A DNA stretch of 64,000 bases from Chitinophagales bacterium (lineage in GTDB: Bacteria; Bacteroidota; Bacteroidia; Chitinophagales; JADJOU01): the NCBI GenBank assembly GCA_030832185.1, contig JAURJQ010000016.1:124001-188000 (forward strand). Reading direction: 5' to 3'. Shown here one piece after another: positions 10,860 to 20,941 of this stretch. How positions within the stretch are numbered: the first letter of the stretch is position 1; every line of letters begins with the position of its first letter. The position numbers and the translations under genes are program-made. Below the pieces are notes generated by a model. It saw nothing but the letters and a program-made list of their open reading frames with translations. It did not search any database and had not been told where the DNA came from.

Positions 10860-12327
10860 GTTTTTCTTAGCTTTAGATCAGGGAACTACCTCTAGTCGAG
10901 CTATTCTTTATGACCAAAGTTTTAACTTTATTGCCAAAGCACAGTTAGATATTACACAATATTATCCGCAAGAAGGTTGGGTAGAACATAATCCTGCAGA
11001 AATCTGGGAGACTCAGTTATCATGTTGTACATTAGTCATCCAAAAAGCGAATATAAAGGTCGATCAAATCTCTGCTATGGGTATCACCAATCAGCGAGAG
11101 ACTATCGTGGCATGGAATAAGGCAGACGGGTGTCCAATATATAACGCTATTGTATGGCAGGATCGACGCACTGCCTCAGATTGTATGCAGGATGCTGAAC
11201 TCATTGGACTGGAAAATAATCGTTGGAAGACAGGGTTAAATCTAGATGCTTATTTTTCTGCGCCTAAAATTAGATGGATACTAGAAAATGTAGCGCAAGC
11301 TAAAGAACTATTAAGCGATAACTCTTTATGCATAGGTACGGTGGATTCATGGTTGATTTGGAATCTTACGAAGGGAAAATTATTCATCACTGATATCACA
11401 AATGCCTCTAGGACTAATATTTTTAATATTCAAACCTTAACTTGGGATCATGATTTACTAGATTATTATAAAATTCCATGCTCTATACTGCCAGAAGTAG
11501 TCGATAGCATAGGTTTTGTTGGTAATACTTCAATTGATGTTTTTGGTATTGCCATTCCTATAGCTGGTATAGCAGGCGACCAGCAAGCCGCATTATTTGG
11601 TCATAGATGCTTTAAAAAAGGGATGATGAAAAATACCTTTGGCACAGGCTGTTTTCTCTTACAGCATATCGGCAATGAATTTAAACTGTCAGAAAATAAA
11701 CTACTGACTACGATAGCTTGGAAGAGAGGGGAGGAGCTGGCTTATGCGCTGGAAGGAAGTGTTTTTAATGCAGGCTCTGCACTCAAATGGCTGAAAGAAA
11801 ATTTACAATTATTTGCCGATTATGCCGAAGCCGATGAATTAGCAGCTTCCGTCTCCTCTACAGATAATGTCTATCTAGTGCCTGCCTTTACAGGATTGGG
11901 TGCTCCATATTGGGATATGCATGCGCGGGGTGCTTTGCTGGGTTTAAATCGAAATACCAATCGCGCACATATCATTCGTGCTACTTTTGAATCTTTGGCT
12001 TTTCAGTGCAGAGATATTGTCGAGACTTTAGCCAGAGATTCAGGTGTTCCAATTCAGTCTTTACAAATCGATGGAGGGGTTAGTAAAAGTCCATTTTTAC
12101 AACAGTTTTTAGCCGATGTGCTTCAAACTAAGATTTTGGTTAGCCCTAGTAAAGAATGCACCGCCTTGGGCGTGGCCATGATGGCGGCCGAGGGTATTGG
12201 GATGAACCTTGATGATGAGGAGCGCAGGGGCACTCAATTTAAAATACCAATAATGCCAGCGCAGCAGGTAGAAATTATTTATTCAAAATGGAAAAAAGCT
12301 GTAGAGCGAAGTAAGGGATGGGCTTAG
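10852..12327 (+). CDS. glpK: Glycerol kinase
   Basis: FGGY-family kinase; LDQGTTSSRAILYD, GITNQRETIVAWNK, GIAGDQQAALFG, FTGLGAPYWDMHARGALLGLNR. Overlaps the preceding ORF by 8 nt. Confidence 0.95.
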   Translation: MSKFFLALDQGTTSSRAILYDQSFNFIAKAQLDITQYYPQEGWVEHNPAEIWETQLSCCTLVIQKANIKVDQISAMGITNQRETIVAWNKADGCPIYNAIVWQDRRTASDCMQDAELIGLENNRWKTGLNLDAYFSAPKIRWILENVAQAKELLSDNSLCIGTVDSWLIWNLTKGKLFITDITNASRTNIFNIQTLTWDHDLLDYYKIPCSILPEVVDSIGFVGNTSIDVFGIAIPIAGIAGDQQAALFGHRCFKKGMMKNTFGTGCFLLQHIGNEFKLSENKLLTTIAWKRGEELAYALEGSVFNAGSALKWLKENLQLFADYAEADELAASVSSTDNVYLVPAFTGLGAPYWDMHARGALLGLNRNTNRAHIIRATFESLAFQCRDIVETLARDSGVPIQSLQIDGGVSKSPFLQQFLADVLQTKILVSPSKECTALGVAMMAAEGIGMNLDDEERRGTQFKIPIMPAQQVEIIYSKWKKAVERSKGWA

Positions 12328-12359
12328 CACTCCTGTCGATTTTTAGTAAAATAAACTAA

Positions 12360-12809
12360 TTATAAAACAGCAGCCCTTGAAAAATCGCTCGCTTTATGGA
12401 CTATTTTATTATCCATAGGTTTTTGGATGGAATTATTTATAGAATTAATTTCAGCATTCAAATCAGCACCCTCATGGATTATGAGTCCTTTGGAAACTAT
12501 AATTCCTTCTAATCTCGCTGATTTCTCTATCTCCAAAGTTCCATTTACTGTGATATTGCCGATGATCGTTCCTCCAATTTTAGCGCTTTCCACATTAATA
12601 TCACCTTTGATTTCAGAATCAGGACCCGTTACTAATTTTCCTTGATTCAAAATATTTCCTTTCAAATGACCATCTATTCGTATATCACCACCACAAATCA
12701 TATTCCCAGTTATTGTCGTACCTTTTGATATCAAATTAATGACGGTCAATTCGCTAGTTTCATTGGATTTGTTAGAAAAATAGTTTAGCATACTAAAAGT
12801 TTTCAACAA
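12360..12809 (-). CDS. Bactofilin (polymer-forming cytoskeletal protein)
   Basis: Short beta-helical repeat protein: GTTITGNMICGGDIRIDGHLKGNI...GDINVESAKIGGTIIGNITVNGTLEIEKSARLEGII. Confidence 0.85.
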   Translation of the reverse strand: MLKTFSMLNYFSNKSNETSELTVINLISKGTTITGNMICGGDIRIDGHLKGNILNQGKLVTGPDSEIKGDINVESAKIGGTIIGNITVNGTLEIEKSARLEGIIVSKGLIIHEGADLNAEINSINNSIQKPMDNKIVHKASDFSRAAVL

Positions 12810-13038
12810 ATATAAGGGCTTACTGTGTAGTTTGCAATACGTTGTGTAATTTTTAACACTTTTTTAACACCGGGATACGCTTTGTGGATAATTCCAAATT
12901 CATCATCAGAAAATGAACCATTACACAATATTTTTCAATTCAGTTAAACAAAAAATTGCCATAATCAAGATCTAATGGTAGAATACCCTCAAAATGCCAC
13001 ATTTATTTTATAAATCTACGTGTCGCATTTTAAGTAAT

Positions 13039-14046
13039 CTATAACTGAGACTTCACATAGTCATTAAGCTCTAATTTACTGCTGCTAAATTGCAATTCAT
13101 TCGCTATTTCAAAATAGTTTTGCTTGTCTATACAACGGTTAAATAAAAACTTTGCTAATTCTAATCGACTAGAGTCATAGGTGAGGAGTTTAATCACCTG
13201 CTTTATCTGAGCAGTTGTCATAAACGCATTTTTCATGTAGGTTTTTATATGCTGCTCCTTGTCCTTTTCAAAACTCTGTTTGCGTATCGTATTTAGAAAA
13301 TTCTTGAAATCTATTTCTGCCATGGCTTGGGGTGCGGCTGGAGTACTTGGATTACTGGGGTTTGTAGTTGTCGGATTTTGAAGAAATGCTATAAACTGAC
13401 TTCGCAGAGCTGGTGATAAGGTATTGGATACCTGCGCATAATTCTCCCCATCATATACATATCGATAGAGCCTTTTAAGTACGTCGATTCGTATATTCTC
13501 ATCTTGTATACTGATTATGAGCTGTTCTATCTGCTGGCTGGTCATACACTGTGTGCCAGCATTAAGTATAGCAGAGGCTTTAGACCTATCATCCGCCGCA
13601 CCGAATACTTGACCTCGCAATTGATTAAATGAATTAGGATTCATAGCTCTAGGGCAGTTAGGATTGGACGATATGGGCTGAGGTGAAGAAATAGCTCCTG
13701 ATCCTAACGTCTGATGATATAGGCGTATGGCGGATGAAAACAATCGAAAAACATCCATCACATCAGTGAAATTTTCTTTATCACTAATATTGATATAGCT
13801 CGCTTTTAAAAAATCAAACTTATCTCTGTCATTTGCCAAGAAATTAGCTAATTCTCTAGCCTGACTGGCGCTAAGACAATAGATACGGTTCATATCCATA
13901 GCTGTTTGAAAGGTATTTATATTGCGACTATTGGCCATCAGCCGGTATTTCGCTACCTGAAAATCTCGTTCAGACATAAACTGACACTGAGCAGCGATCC
14001 ATTGAAAGGAAACAATAAAAATGAGAAAAGTCAATAATCTATGCAT
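13039..14046 (-). CDS. DUF4476 domain-containing secreted protein
   Basis: Signal peptide; repeated helical segments typical of DUF4476 (MSERDFQVAKYRLMANSRNINTFQTAMDMNRIYCLSASQARELANFL). Confidence 0.65.
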   Translation of the reverse strand: MHRLLTFLIFIVSFQWIAAQCQFMSERDFQVAKYRLMANSRNINTFQTAMDMNRIYCLSASQARELANFLANDRDKFDFLKASYINISDKENFTDVMDVFRLFSSAIRLYHQTLGSGAISSPQPISSNPNCPRAMNPNSFNQLRGQVFGAADDRSKASAILNAGTQCMTSQQIEQLIISIQDENIRIDVLKRLYRYVYDGENYAQVSNTLSPALRSQFIAFLQNPTTTNPSNPSTPAAPQAMAEIDFKNFLNTIRKQSFEKDKEQHIKTYMKNAFMTTAQIKQVIKLLTYDSSRLELAKFLFNRCIDKQNYFEIANELQFSSSKLELNDYVKSQL

Positions 14047-14104
14047 AACTTAGGATTTAAAACTAGGATTCCAATATAAAAATACAAGTTTAATTGTTGC
14101 CAGT

Positions 14105-14737
14105 TTAATGTAAAATATCATTGAGTATATCAATGGATTTCAATGGTTTATAATTTGTTAAATTTTCCAAATAGTGTTCTTCGAATTGGTGAAACAATGC
14201 ATTTCTTTCCTTTTTACTTAGATTTAGTTGCCCTAAAGAAGAATAGTCTGTGAATAACTCGAGAGGTGTATTAAATGAGGTCAGAGGTATCTCAATCCCG
14301 AGGTAGACTGAGTATTGGTATAGAAATGATAAATAGAAGTGTGGGTTGAGAGGGTGGTCTCTCAGATAGGCAATGCTGTAGGAGATAAAATCATATTTTT
14401 CGCTCTCAGAGGAACTGTTTTCAGGGATTGTATGATTGAGTAGTTCAACTATAAACATACTTATAGCTGATTTGTAAATACCGAAATTTTGTGCGTCTGG
14501 TGCGAAAAGGAGTTGAGCTTCCTTGATTTGCTTGAGTGATTTGTTCTCTCTTTGATAAAAAGAAAGCGCTAATAAGTTAATTGGCTTGTATAGCGGAGCC
14601 TTAGGATTTTTTTTAGACTTAGCTCCTTTAATAAGGAAACTCTCGAGTCCAAAATCTCTAGTGAGGATTTTGACAATGAGACTTGTATCAGAGAATGGGA
14701 TTTGACGAAGTACTATACCTTCAGTGCTGACCAGCAT
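14105..14737 (-). CDS. recO: DNA repair protein RecO
   Basis: 210 aa; STEGIVLRQIPFSDTSLIVKILTRDFGLESFLIKGAKSKK. Confidence 0.85.
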   Translation of the reverse strand: MLVSTEGIVLRQIPFSDTSLIVKILTRDFGLESFLIKGAKSKKNPKAPLYKPINLLALSFYQRENKSLKQIKEAQLLFAPDAQNFGIYKSAISMFIVELLNHTIPENSSSESEKYDFISYSIAYLRDHPLNPHFYLSFLYQYSVYLGIEIPLTSFNTPLELFTDYSSLGQLNLSKKERNALFHQFEEHYLENLTNYKPLKSIDILNDILH

Positions 14738-14746
14738 GAAAGGTAA

Positions 14747-15112
14747 TTAGAAAGAGCGGACTTGGATAGATTTAGAGAGGTTGTAGATCTTATTTCTCTC
14801 TACAATGCTAGCTAAGTCTATTTTTTCCAGATTTTGAAAGCGTGGCTGATAGATAGCCTTGGTTTCAAATCGACTCTGATTCGACCTCCAGCCCAGAATA
14901 GCGAGATTACTTTTTTTCATTGGCATCACTATTTCACATTTCAGATCGTATTTTTTGGATAGACTGAGGTTATATTTAATCCTGACTATCGGAGTTAAAT
15001 CCGATTTTTTAGCCAATTTAGGCTGAATGTTCACCGTTTTTTTATAATCATTATTGGCTGATAATCCCAGGGCTATGGTGAGAAGTATTATGATTATTGA
15101 GGTCGCTTTCAT
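14747..15112 (-). CDS. Small exported hypothetical protein
   Basis: 121 aa with signal peptide, 9 nt upstream of recO; no recognised domain. Confidence 0.5.
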   Translation of the reverse strand: MKATSIIIILLTIALGLSANNDYKKTVNIQPKLAKKSDLTPIVRIKYNLSLSKKYDLKCEIVMPMKKSNLAILGWRSNQSRFETKAIYQPRFQNLEKIDLASIVERNKIYNLSKSIQVRSF

Positions 15113-15446
15113 TTTTTTCTGTATTTACGTCTTTGAATTAACTCTAATTCAGATAATTTATTGTATTGATAACAGATAAATTAACTAAAAAGTTTCATTT
15201 TCTAAATTAAGTTTACAACTATGGTTAATTTTTAAATAAATCAGAGAATAATATCATTGTTCTCCAGCTAAATCAAATAGTTTAAAAAAAGGAGAACCTA
15301 CTCTTGAAACAATATTAAAACCCAATAAGAACAATTTCTAATATTTTCTCAATTTTATTCACACATAATGGTTTCCTTAACGTTTTCCTAATCTCTAAAT
15401 AACCGAATTTCCTTACATTTGTTTTTCATATTTATCAAAAAGCCGA

Positions 15447-18197
15447 ATGCGGAATATTTTTAGTTTAGTAGCGTTTGTCTCTCTTAGTCTATCCAGCTGG
15501 GCGCAGGGGAGAATCGAAGGGAAGATATTCGAAGCAGAGTCGAAGCAACCTGTGAGTCGTATTATTGTGAAATTGGTGGCACCTAGCTTTGAGAGGTATA
15601 CTAAGACTAATGATATTGGTGAGTATTTTTTTGAGAGTTTAAATACAGGTATTTTCACCATAGTCATATCAGAGCCAGGTTATTTTGAGACAAGTATAGA
15701 TATAGACTACATAGGTGGAGAAAATATGGTGGTAGAAGATATCGTAATAGAAAAGCAGCAGCAAGGCAAGGATATGAATAATGAAATCCCCACTATGGAG
15801 CAGACGGAGGATGATGCAGGTAATTCGGTAGCTAGTCTTTTGAATTCTTCGCGTGATATCTTTGTCTCTAATTCTATGTTTGGACTTGGGCAGGGTGGAT
15901 TTAGAAATCGCGGTTTGCGTTTTCAAGACCAGACCTTATTTATAAACGGTGTGCCACTAGAGAATATCGTGCAGGGCAATAGTATTACCTTTAATGATTT
16001 CTCTGGACTTAACGATGTCTTACGATCACGAAATAATTATTATGGAATTAAGGCTATTCCATTCGCTTTCGGCGAACAAACGAATAATATAGATATAGAT
16101 GCCGAAGCTATCAATCAGCGCAAGGGATTGAGAATATCACAGTGGTTCTCCAATAGAAATTTCACAACCAGGACTACCGCTACTTTTAGCACGGGTCTTT
16201 TAAAAAGTAATTTTGCCTTTTCAGGAAGTATAGGATTTAGAGGTGCTAAGGAGGGTTATATACCTGGTACAGCTATGCAGGCTATTTCAGGCTATTTTTC
16301 TGTATCTAAACTGTGGAGTCAAAAGTTTAATACGACCTTATCTGCTTTTTATGTAGACAATAAGCGCGCTGTGGCTGGAGCCGTCATTAGAGAATTCAGT
16401 GAATTGGCAGGTTCCAATTTCTATAATCCACATTGGGGGTATCAAAACGGGGAGAAACGAAGTTCTAACATCCGACGAGACAATGTGCCATTAGTGATTC
16501 TTTCGGGAGACTTCAAACCGAGTAATTCGACTCATATCAATGGCTCCCTTGGATTTCAGTTTGGTAAGCGCTATCAGGAAAGGCTCGATTGGTACAATTC
16601 TTACAACCCTAATCCAACTTATTATAGAAATGCGCCGAGTTTCTATGATGATGAGCCAGACGTTTCCGCTGAGATATTCAATGCTATAAAAGCAAATCCC
16701 AATTTACTGCAGGTAGACTGGAATGGATTTTATGAAGCGAATAGAAGCAACAGGGAGTCAGTTCCTACCAAGGGGGAGACGGGAAATTGGGCGCGATACA
16801 TAATGAATAAAGAGGTGTCTGATGTAAAGAGTGGTTCGGCTAACATTGTTGTCAAGCATCAATTGAATAAAATGGTGGACATAAGTGGCGGTGCTATGCT
16901 TCAAATCAATAGTACAGAGTATTACCGTCAAATTTCAGACTTATTGGGAGCCGACTTTTTCGTTAATATTAATCAGTTTGCTCAAAGAGCCAACCCAGAT
17001 AATCCGGATGCAATTCATAATGACCTCAATAATCCTTACGGTATTGTGCGGGTAGGCGACAAATATGGTTATAACTATAAGTCGAATGTCATGAATTCCA
17101 CAATCTGGGGCCAATCTGTGGTCACTTTGAATAAGATCGATTTCTATGGCACTTTAAGACTCGAATATACTAGCTATGGTAGAGACGGTTTATATAAGAA
17201 TGGAGCTTATGCAGCGAATAGTTTTGGCAAATCAGAGACTGCAGCTTTTCTCAATGCAGATGCCAAAGCGGGTTTAACCTATAAATTGAATGGAAAAAAT
17301 TATTTTTCATTCGCTGCAGCAAGGTGGAGCTACGCCCCACAATATGAGCAGACCTTCATTCTGCCGCGTACTACCAATCTGCTCGACAAAGATGCTAAAA
17401 GTATGAATATTATGAGTGGAGAACTATCATATTTCCACAGAGGCGCAAGAACTAAAGTGAATTTGACAGGATTCTATACCTTATCACAAAACGAAACTGA
17501 AATAAGAAGGTTTTTTACAGAATTAACCAATAGCTTTGGCTCCCTGCTGATGAAGGATATGAATAAGCGCTATATGGGGATAGAGGCGGCTGTAGAAACT
17601 AAAATTATGAATACTGGTTTTACCGCAACAGCCTTAGCTAATATCGGAGACTATATTTATGATAACAGACCGGTGGCTACTTTTTATTATGACAATTCAA
17701 ATCAAGTATCCAATCCTGAAACGGTTTATTTCCAAGGATTGCATTTACCTTCTGGCCCTCAATTGGCAGGAATGCTCAAGCTAAATTATAATTCAAAACA
17801 ATTCTGGTCGGCATCTATTAGTGTCAATTATTTTGATAAAATATATGTAGACCCTAGTCCGCAGCGCCGCACCACAGATGCTTTAATAGGAGTCACCCCA
17901 GGCTCAGACCAGTATAATAAAATACTATCTCAGGAGCGTATGCCATCTGCCATTACCGTAGATGCTTATTTTAGAAAGTCATTTATGATAAATAAATACA
18001 TTAAGAGTATCAAAAAGCGAATGTACTTTGATATTTCAGCTAATTTCACTAATCTACTAGATAAAAAAGATTATGCAATAGTCGGTAGAGAGCAATTGCG
18101 CTTTGACTTTAGAGATAGAGACCCTGATAAATTTCCTAATACCTATTCGTATATGATGGGTAGATCTTTTTACATTAATTTTATTTACAGATTATAA
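15447..18197 (+). CDS. TonB-dependent receptor with N-terminal carboxypeptidase-regulatory-like domain
   Basis: Signal peptide; GRIEGKIFEAESKQPVSRIIVKLVAPSFERYTKTNDIGEYFF; plug and barrel-like 916 aa protein ending in aromatic SFYINFIYRL. Confidence 0.88.
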   Translation: MRNIFSLVAFVSLSLSSWAQGRIEGKIFEAESKQPVSRIIVKLVAPSFERYTKTNDIGEYFFESLNTGIFTIVISEPGYFETSIDIDYIGGENMVVEDIVIEKQQQGKDMNNEIPTMEQTEDDAGNSVASLLNSSRDIFVSNSMFGLGQGGFRNRGLRFQDQTLFINGVPLENIVQGNSITFNDFSGLNDVLRSRNNYYGIKAIPFAFGEQTNNIDIDAEAINQRKGLRISQWFSNRNFTTRTTATFSTGLLKSNFAFSGSIGFRGAKEGYIPGTAMQAISGYFSVSKLWSQKFNTTLSAFYVDNKRAVAGAVIREFSELAGSNFYNPHWGYQNGEKRSSNIRRDNVPLVILSGDFKPSNSTHINGSLGFQFGKRYQERLDWYNSYNPNPTYYRNAPSFYDDEPDVSAEIFNAIKANPNLLQVDWNGFYEANRSNRESVPTKGETGNWARYIMNKEVSDVKSGSANIVVKHQLNKMVDISGGAMLQINSTEYYRQISDLLGADFFVNINQFAQRANPDNPDAIHNDLNNPYGIVRVGDKYGYNYKSNVMNSTIWGQSVVTLNKIDFYGTLRLEYTSYGRDGLYKNGAYAANSFGKSETAAFLNADAKAGLTYKLNGKNYFSFAAARWSYAPQYEQTFILPRTTNLLDKDAKSMNIMSGELSYFHRGARTKVNLTGFYTLSQNETEIRRFFTELTNSFGSLLMKDMNKRYMGIEAAVETKIMNTGFTATALANIGDYIYDNRPVATFYYDNSNQVSNPETVYFQGLHLPSGPQLAGMLKLNYNSKQFWSASISVNYFDKIYVDPSPQRRTTDALIGVTPGSDQYNKILSQERMPSAITVDAYFRKSFMINKYIKSIKKRMYFDISANFTNLLDKKDYAIVGREQLRFDFRDRDPDKFPNTYSYMMGRSFYINFIYRL

Positions 18198-18205
18198 TCA
18201 TTATT

Positions 18206-19669
18206 ATGAAGAAAATACCAAGCTTATTTGTTTTATCGATTCTCTTGCTTTCAGGCTGCATGAAAGATACCTTTGATGTTCCAGCTAACCCAAAAGATCC
18301 AGCTATCACTGCGAACTACACTATTTTTGACCTGAAACAAGATTTTAAAGCCAGTGGTCAGACAATATGGTCTATCCAAGATGATAAAGTCATCGAGGCG
18401 ATAGTGAGTGCCAATGACCAAGGAGGCAATTTCTATAAAGAAATAGTCATTCAGGATAAGGATAATAGATCAGCTATTGGATTATTAATCAATAGAACCA
18501 ATTTATACAATGATTTCCCTTTAGGAAGAAAAGTATTTATCAAGCTCAAAGGGATGGCTATGGCCAATCAGAATAACCTCATAGTATTAGGCGGGTTTAT
18601 TGATACTACATCCGTGCCTGGTGCCAAAAGCCTAGGAGAATGCCCTCCTACAGCTATAGATAAGACTATTTTAAAAGGAACAGTAAATAATGAAGTCAAG
18701 ATAGATGAAATTACTATCAATCAATTGTCTGAGAGCTATCATTATAAATTAGTGCGATTTAAGGATGTCGAGTTTACTTGTAGCAATATCACCCTGACCT
18801 ATGCAGATGCCGTAAATCTAAGAGACGCGAATAGAACTCTAGAAGATAAAAATGGTAATGATGTCATAGTGAGAACCAGTGGCTATGCAAATTTTGCAGC
18901 AACTAAAGTAGCTGCGGGTAAGGGTAGTTTGACGGGTGTGTTCACCGTTTACAGAAATGATTTTCAACTCAAGTTACGAGATATAAATGATGTCAAACTC
19001 ACTGATACCAATAGAACCAAGCCATGTACCGGCTCAGGTGGCGGTGGCGGTGGCGGAAGCACATTTACACCCAAAACAATCGCGGAAATAAGAGCGTTTT
19101 ATACAGGCTCTCCGCTGCAAATAACAGGTTTTAGTATCGAAGGAGTAGTTATCTCAGATAAAGCTAATGGCAATATAAATTCTCGAAACATTGCTATTCA
19201 AGATGCAAGTGGGAGAGGTATCATTGTAAGATTCGGATCTAATCACAACTTCAATTTAGGTGACAAGGTGTTAGTTAAAATTACGAATGATTCTTTGAGC
19301 ACATTTAATGGTGTCATGCAGTTAGGGGGTTCGGCAGGTATTTTATCTACTGATGCTACGTTAGTTAGTTCTGGCAATACCATTACCCCAGCCACAGTGA
19401 GTATAGCTTCTATCAATGGTAATATAGATCTATATGAATCTACCTTGGTGAAAATAGTGAATGCGACATTTGGTGGTGGCACTACCTATAATGGAACGAA
19501 TGGTAATACTACCTTAACTGATGGAGCCAGCATCGCCCACTATACCACTTCTGCTGCCACCTTTAAGGGAGATGCATTGCCATCAGGGCCTAAAACAGTG
19601 ACGGCTATAGTAGGAAGATTTAATAGTACCAAGCAGATATCTATAAGGAATACCTCTGACGTGCAGTAG
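18206..19669 (+). CDS. DUF5689-type lipoprotein
   Basis: Lipobox LLSGC; two OB-like segments (TIFDLKQDF...IEAIVSANDQGGNFYKEIVIQD; IAEIRAFYTG...IEGVVISDKANGNINSRNIAIQD) joined by GSGGGGGGGS; 8 nt after the TonB receptor. Confidence 0.75.
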   Translation: MKKIPSLFVLSILLLSGCMKDTFDVPANPKDPAITANYTIFDLKQDFKASGQTIWSIQDDKVIEAIVSANDQGGNFYKEIVIQDKDNRSAIGLLINRTNLYNDFPLGRKVFIKLKGMAMANQNNLIVLGGFIDTTSVPGAKSLGECPPTAIDKTILKGTVNNEVKIDEITINQLSESYHYKLVRFKDVEFTCSNITLTYADAVNLRDANRTLEDKNGNDVIVRTSGYANFAATKVAAGKGSLTGVFTVYRNDFQLKLRDINDVKLTDTNRTKPCTGSGGGGGGGSTFTPKTIAEIRAFYTGSPLQITGFSIEGVVISDKANGNINSRNIAIQDASGRGIIVRFGSNHNFNLGDKVLVKITNDSLSTFNGVMQLGGSAGILSTDATLVSSGNTITPATVSIASINGNIDLYESTLVKIVNATFGGGTTYNGTNGNTTLTDGASIAHYTTSAATFKGDALPSGPKTVTAIVGRFNSTKQISIRNTSDVQ

Positions 19670-19672
19670 ACT

Positions 19673-20875
19673 ATGCATAGAGTTGAATTGATCATTTATG
19701 GATTGCAATTCATTGCTCTACTAACATTAGTATTATACGTCGAATATAGATTTCAGTATACGAGATTGAGCCTCCGCTCCGTTTGTTTACTTTTTTTGAG
19801 TTCAGTATGCTTAGCTGCATTCTCTGCCTATATAGCAGAGATGGATTCTAGAAAGTATCTCCGAGATTCTATTTTACTGATGTCTTTTCTTGAAAAAGAT
19901 CCTCGCATGTATGGTTTGTTTTTCCTTTCGGGTGGCAATAGTCTCTATCCTGAGTCCTATTTTCCTATGCTTATCGCCTCCAATACATGGTCTAATTATA
20001 CTAGCTATACTATTGAGAAGTTTTATCTATTCTTCTCCCTTATTTCCAAGCCAAACCTATACAATGTTTCCCTTTTCTTTGGGGCACTCAGTTTTGTATC
20101 TAAAAGTTTACTCATTCGCAGCTTTCAACTATTAGATCAGGATTCATTTAAGTTAAAATTGATATACGCTTTTCTTTTGATAGGTGGATTAGAAGTCTTT
20201 TTTATTTCTGGAGTATACAAGGAGAATCTTCTATTTTTCTTCCTAAGTTTTATAGTTTATACCTACTGCAGCAGACCTCGTGTTTGGAAATATATAATAG
20301 CTTTTCTATGTCTCTTGAATGCTGTTTTCCTGCGCCTAGATACTATGATTATTATTATGTTGATTTTAAGTGTCCTTTTTCTTTTTTTTAAATATAGGCA
20401 TTGGGGTCTTTGTCGATATCTTATAATTATCCTTAGTTCTACTCTTTCGCTATTCTGCCTCTATTGTTTAAATTATAAGGATTACGCTATTGGAAAATTA
20501 AATCGCTACGCCAATCTAAAACCTGGTAATACTCATTTTGACCCAATAGATTGGAATAATGATGCCATTAATTTGTGCGGTCAAATACTTCTCCGATGGC
20601 GACAAGCATTTTACTCTATTTATACCACTACAGACTATTTGTATATTGTAAGTATAGTGAATGGCTTATCTGTAATTTTTATTGGTGTTTTACTTTATTA
20701 TCAATCTATAAAATGGCATAAACTAACTTTAGTAACCGTTTCAGTCTTTATAGCCTTTATGCTGACTCTATCTCTTTTTATTCCGAATTATAACGCTTTA
20801 CTCCGTTATAAGTCGCCCTTGTTTGTTTTTATGATATTTGGGTTGATATTAAATATTAGAAAAAAAACTATATGA
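19673..20875 (+). CDS. Polytopic membrane protein of unknown function
   Basis: 400 aa with many hydrophobic helices; begins 3 nt after the DUF5689 stop. Confidence 0.65.
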   Translation: MHRVELIIYGLQFIALLTLVLYVEYRFQYTRLSLRSVCLLFLSSVCLAAFSAYIAEMDSRKYLRDSILLMSFLEKDPRMYGLFFLSGGNSLYPESYFPMLIASNTWSNYTSYTIEKFYLFFSLISKPNLYNVSLFFGALSFVSKSLLIRSFQLLDQDSFKLKLIYAFLLIGGLEVFFISGVYKENLLFFFLSFIVYTYCSRPRVWKYIIAFLCLLNAVFLRLDTMIIIMLILSVLFLFFKYRHWGLCRYLIIILSSTLSLFCLYCLNYKDYAIGKLNRYANLKPGNTHFDPIDWNNDAINLCGQILLRWRQAFYSIYTTTDYLYIVSIVNGLSVIFIGVLLYYQSIKWHKLTLVTVSVFIAFMLTLSLFIPNYNALLRYKSPLFVFMIFGLILNIRKKTI

Positions 20876-20941
20876 TGAAATATATTCAAAAATATAATTA
20901 AATGTCTATTTTTGCAGCATATAAATTAAATATAATTAAAT

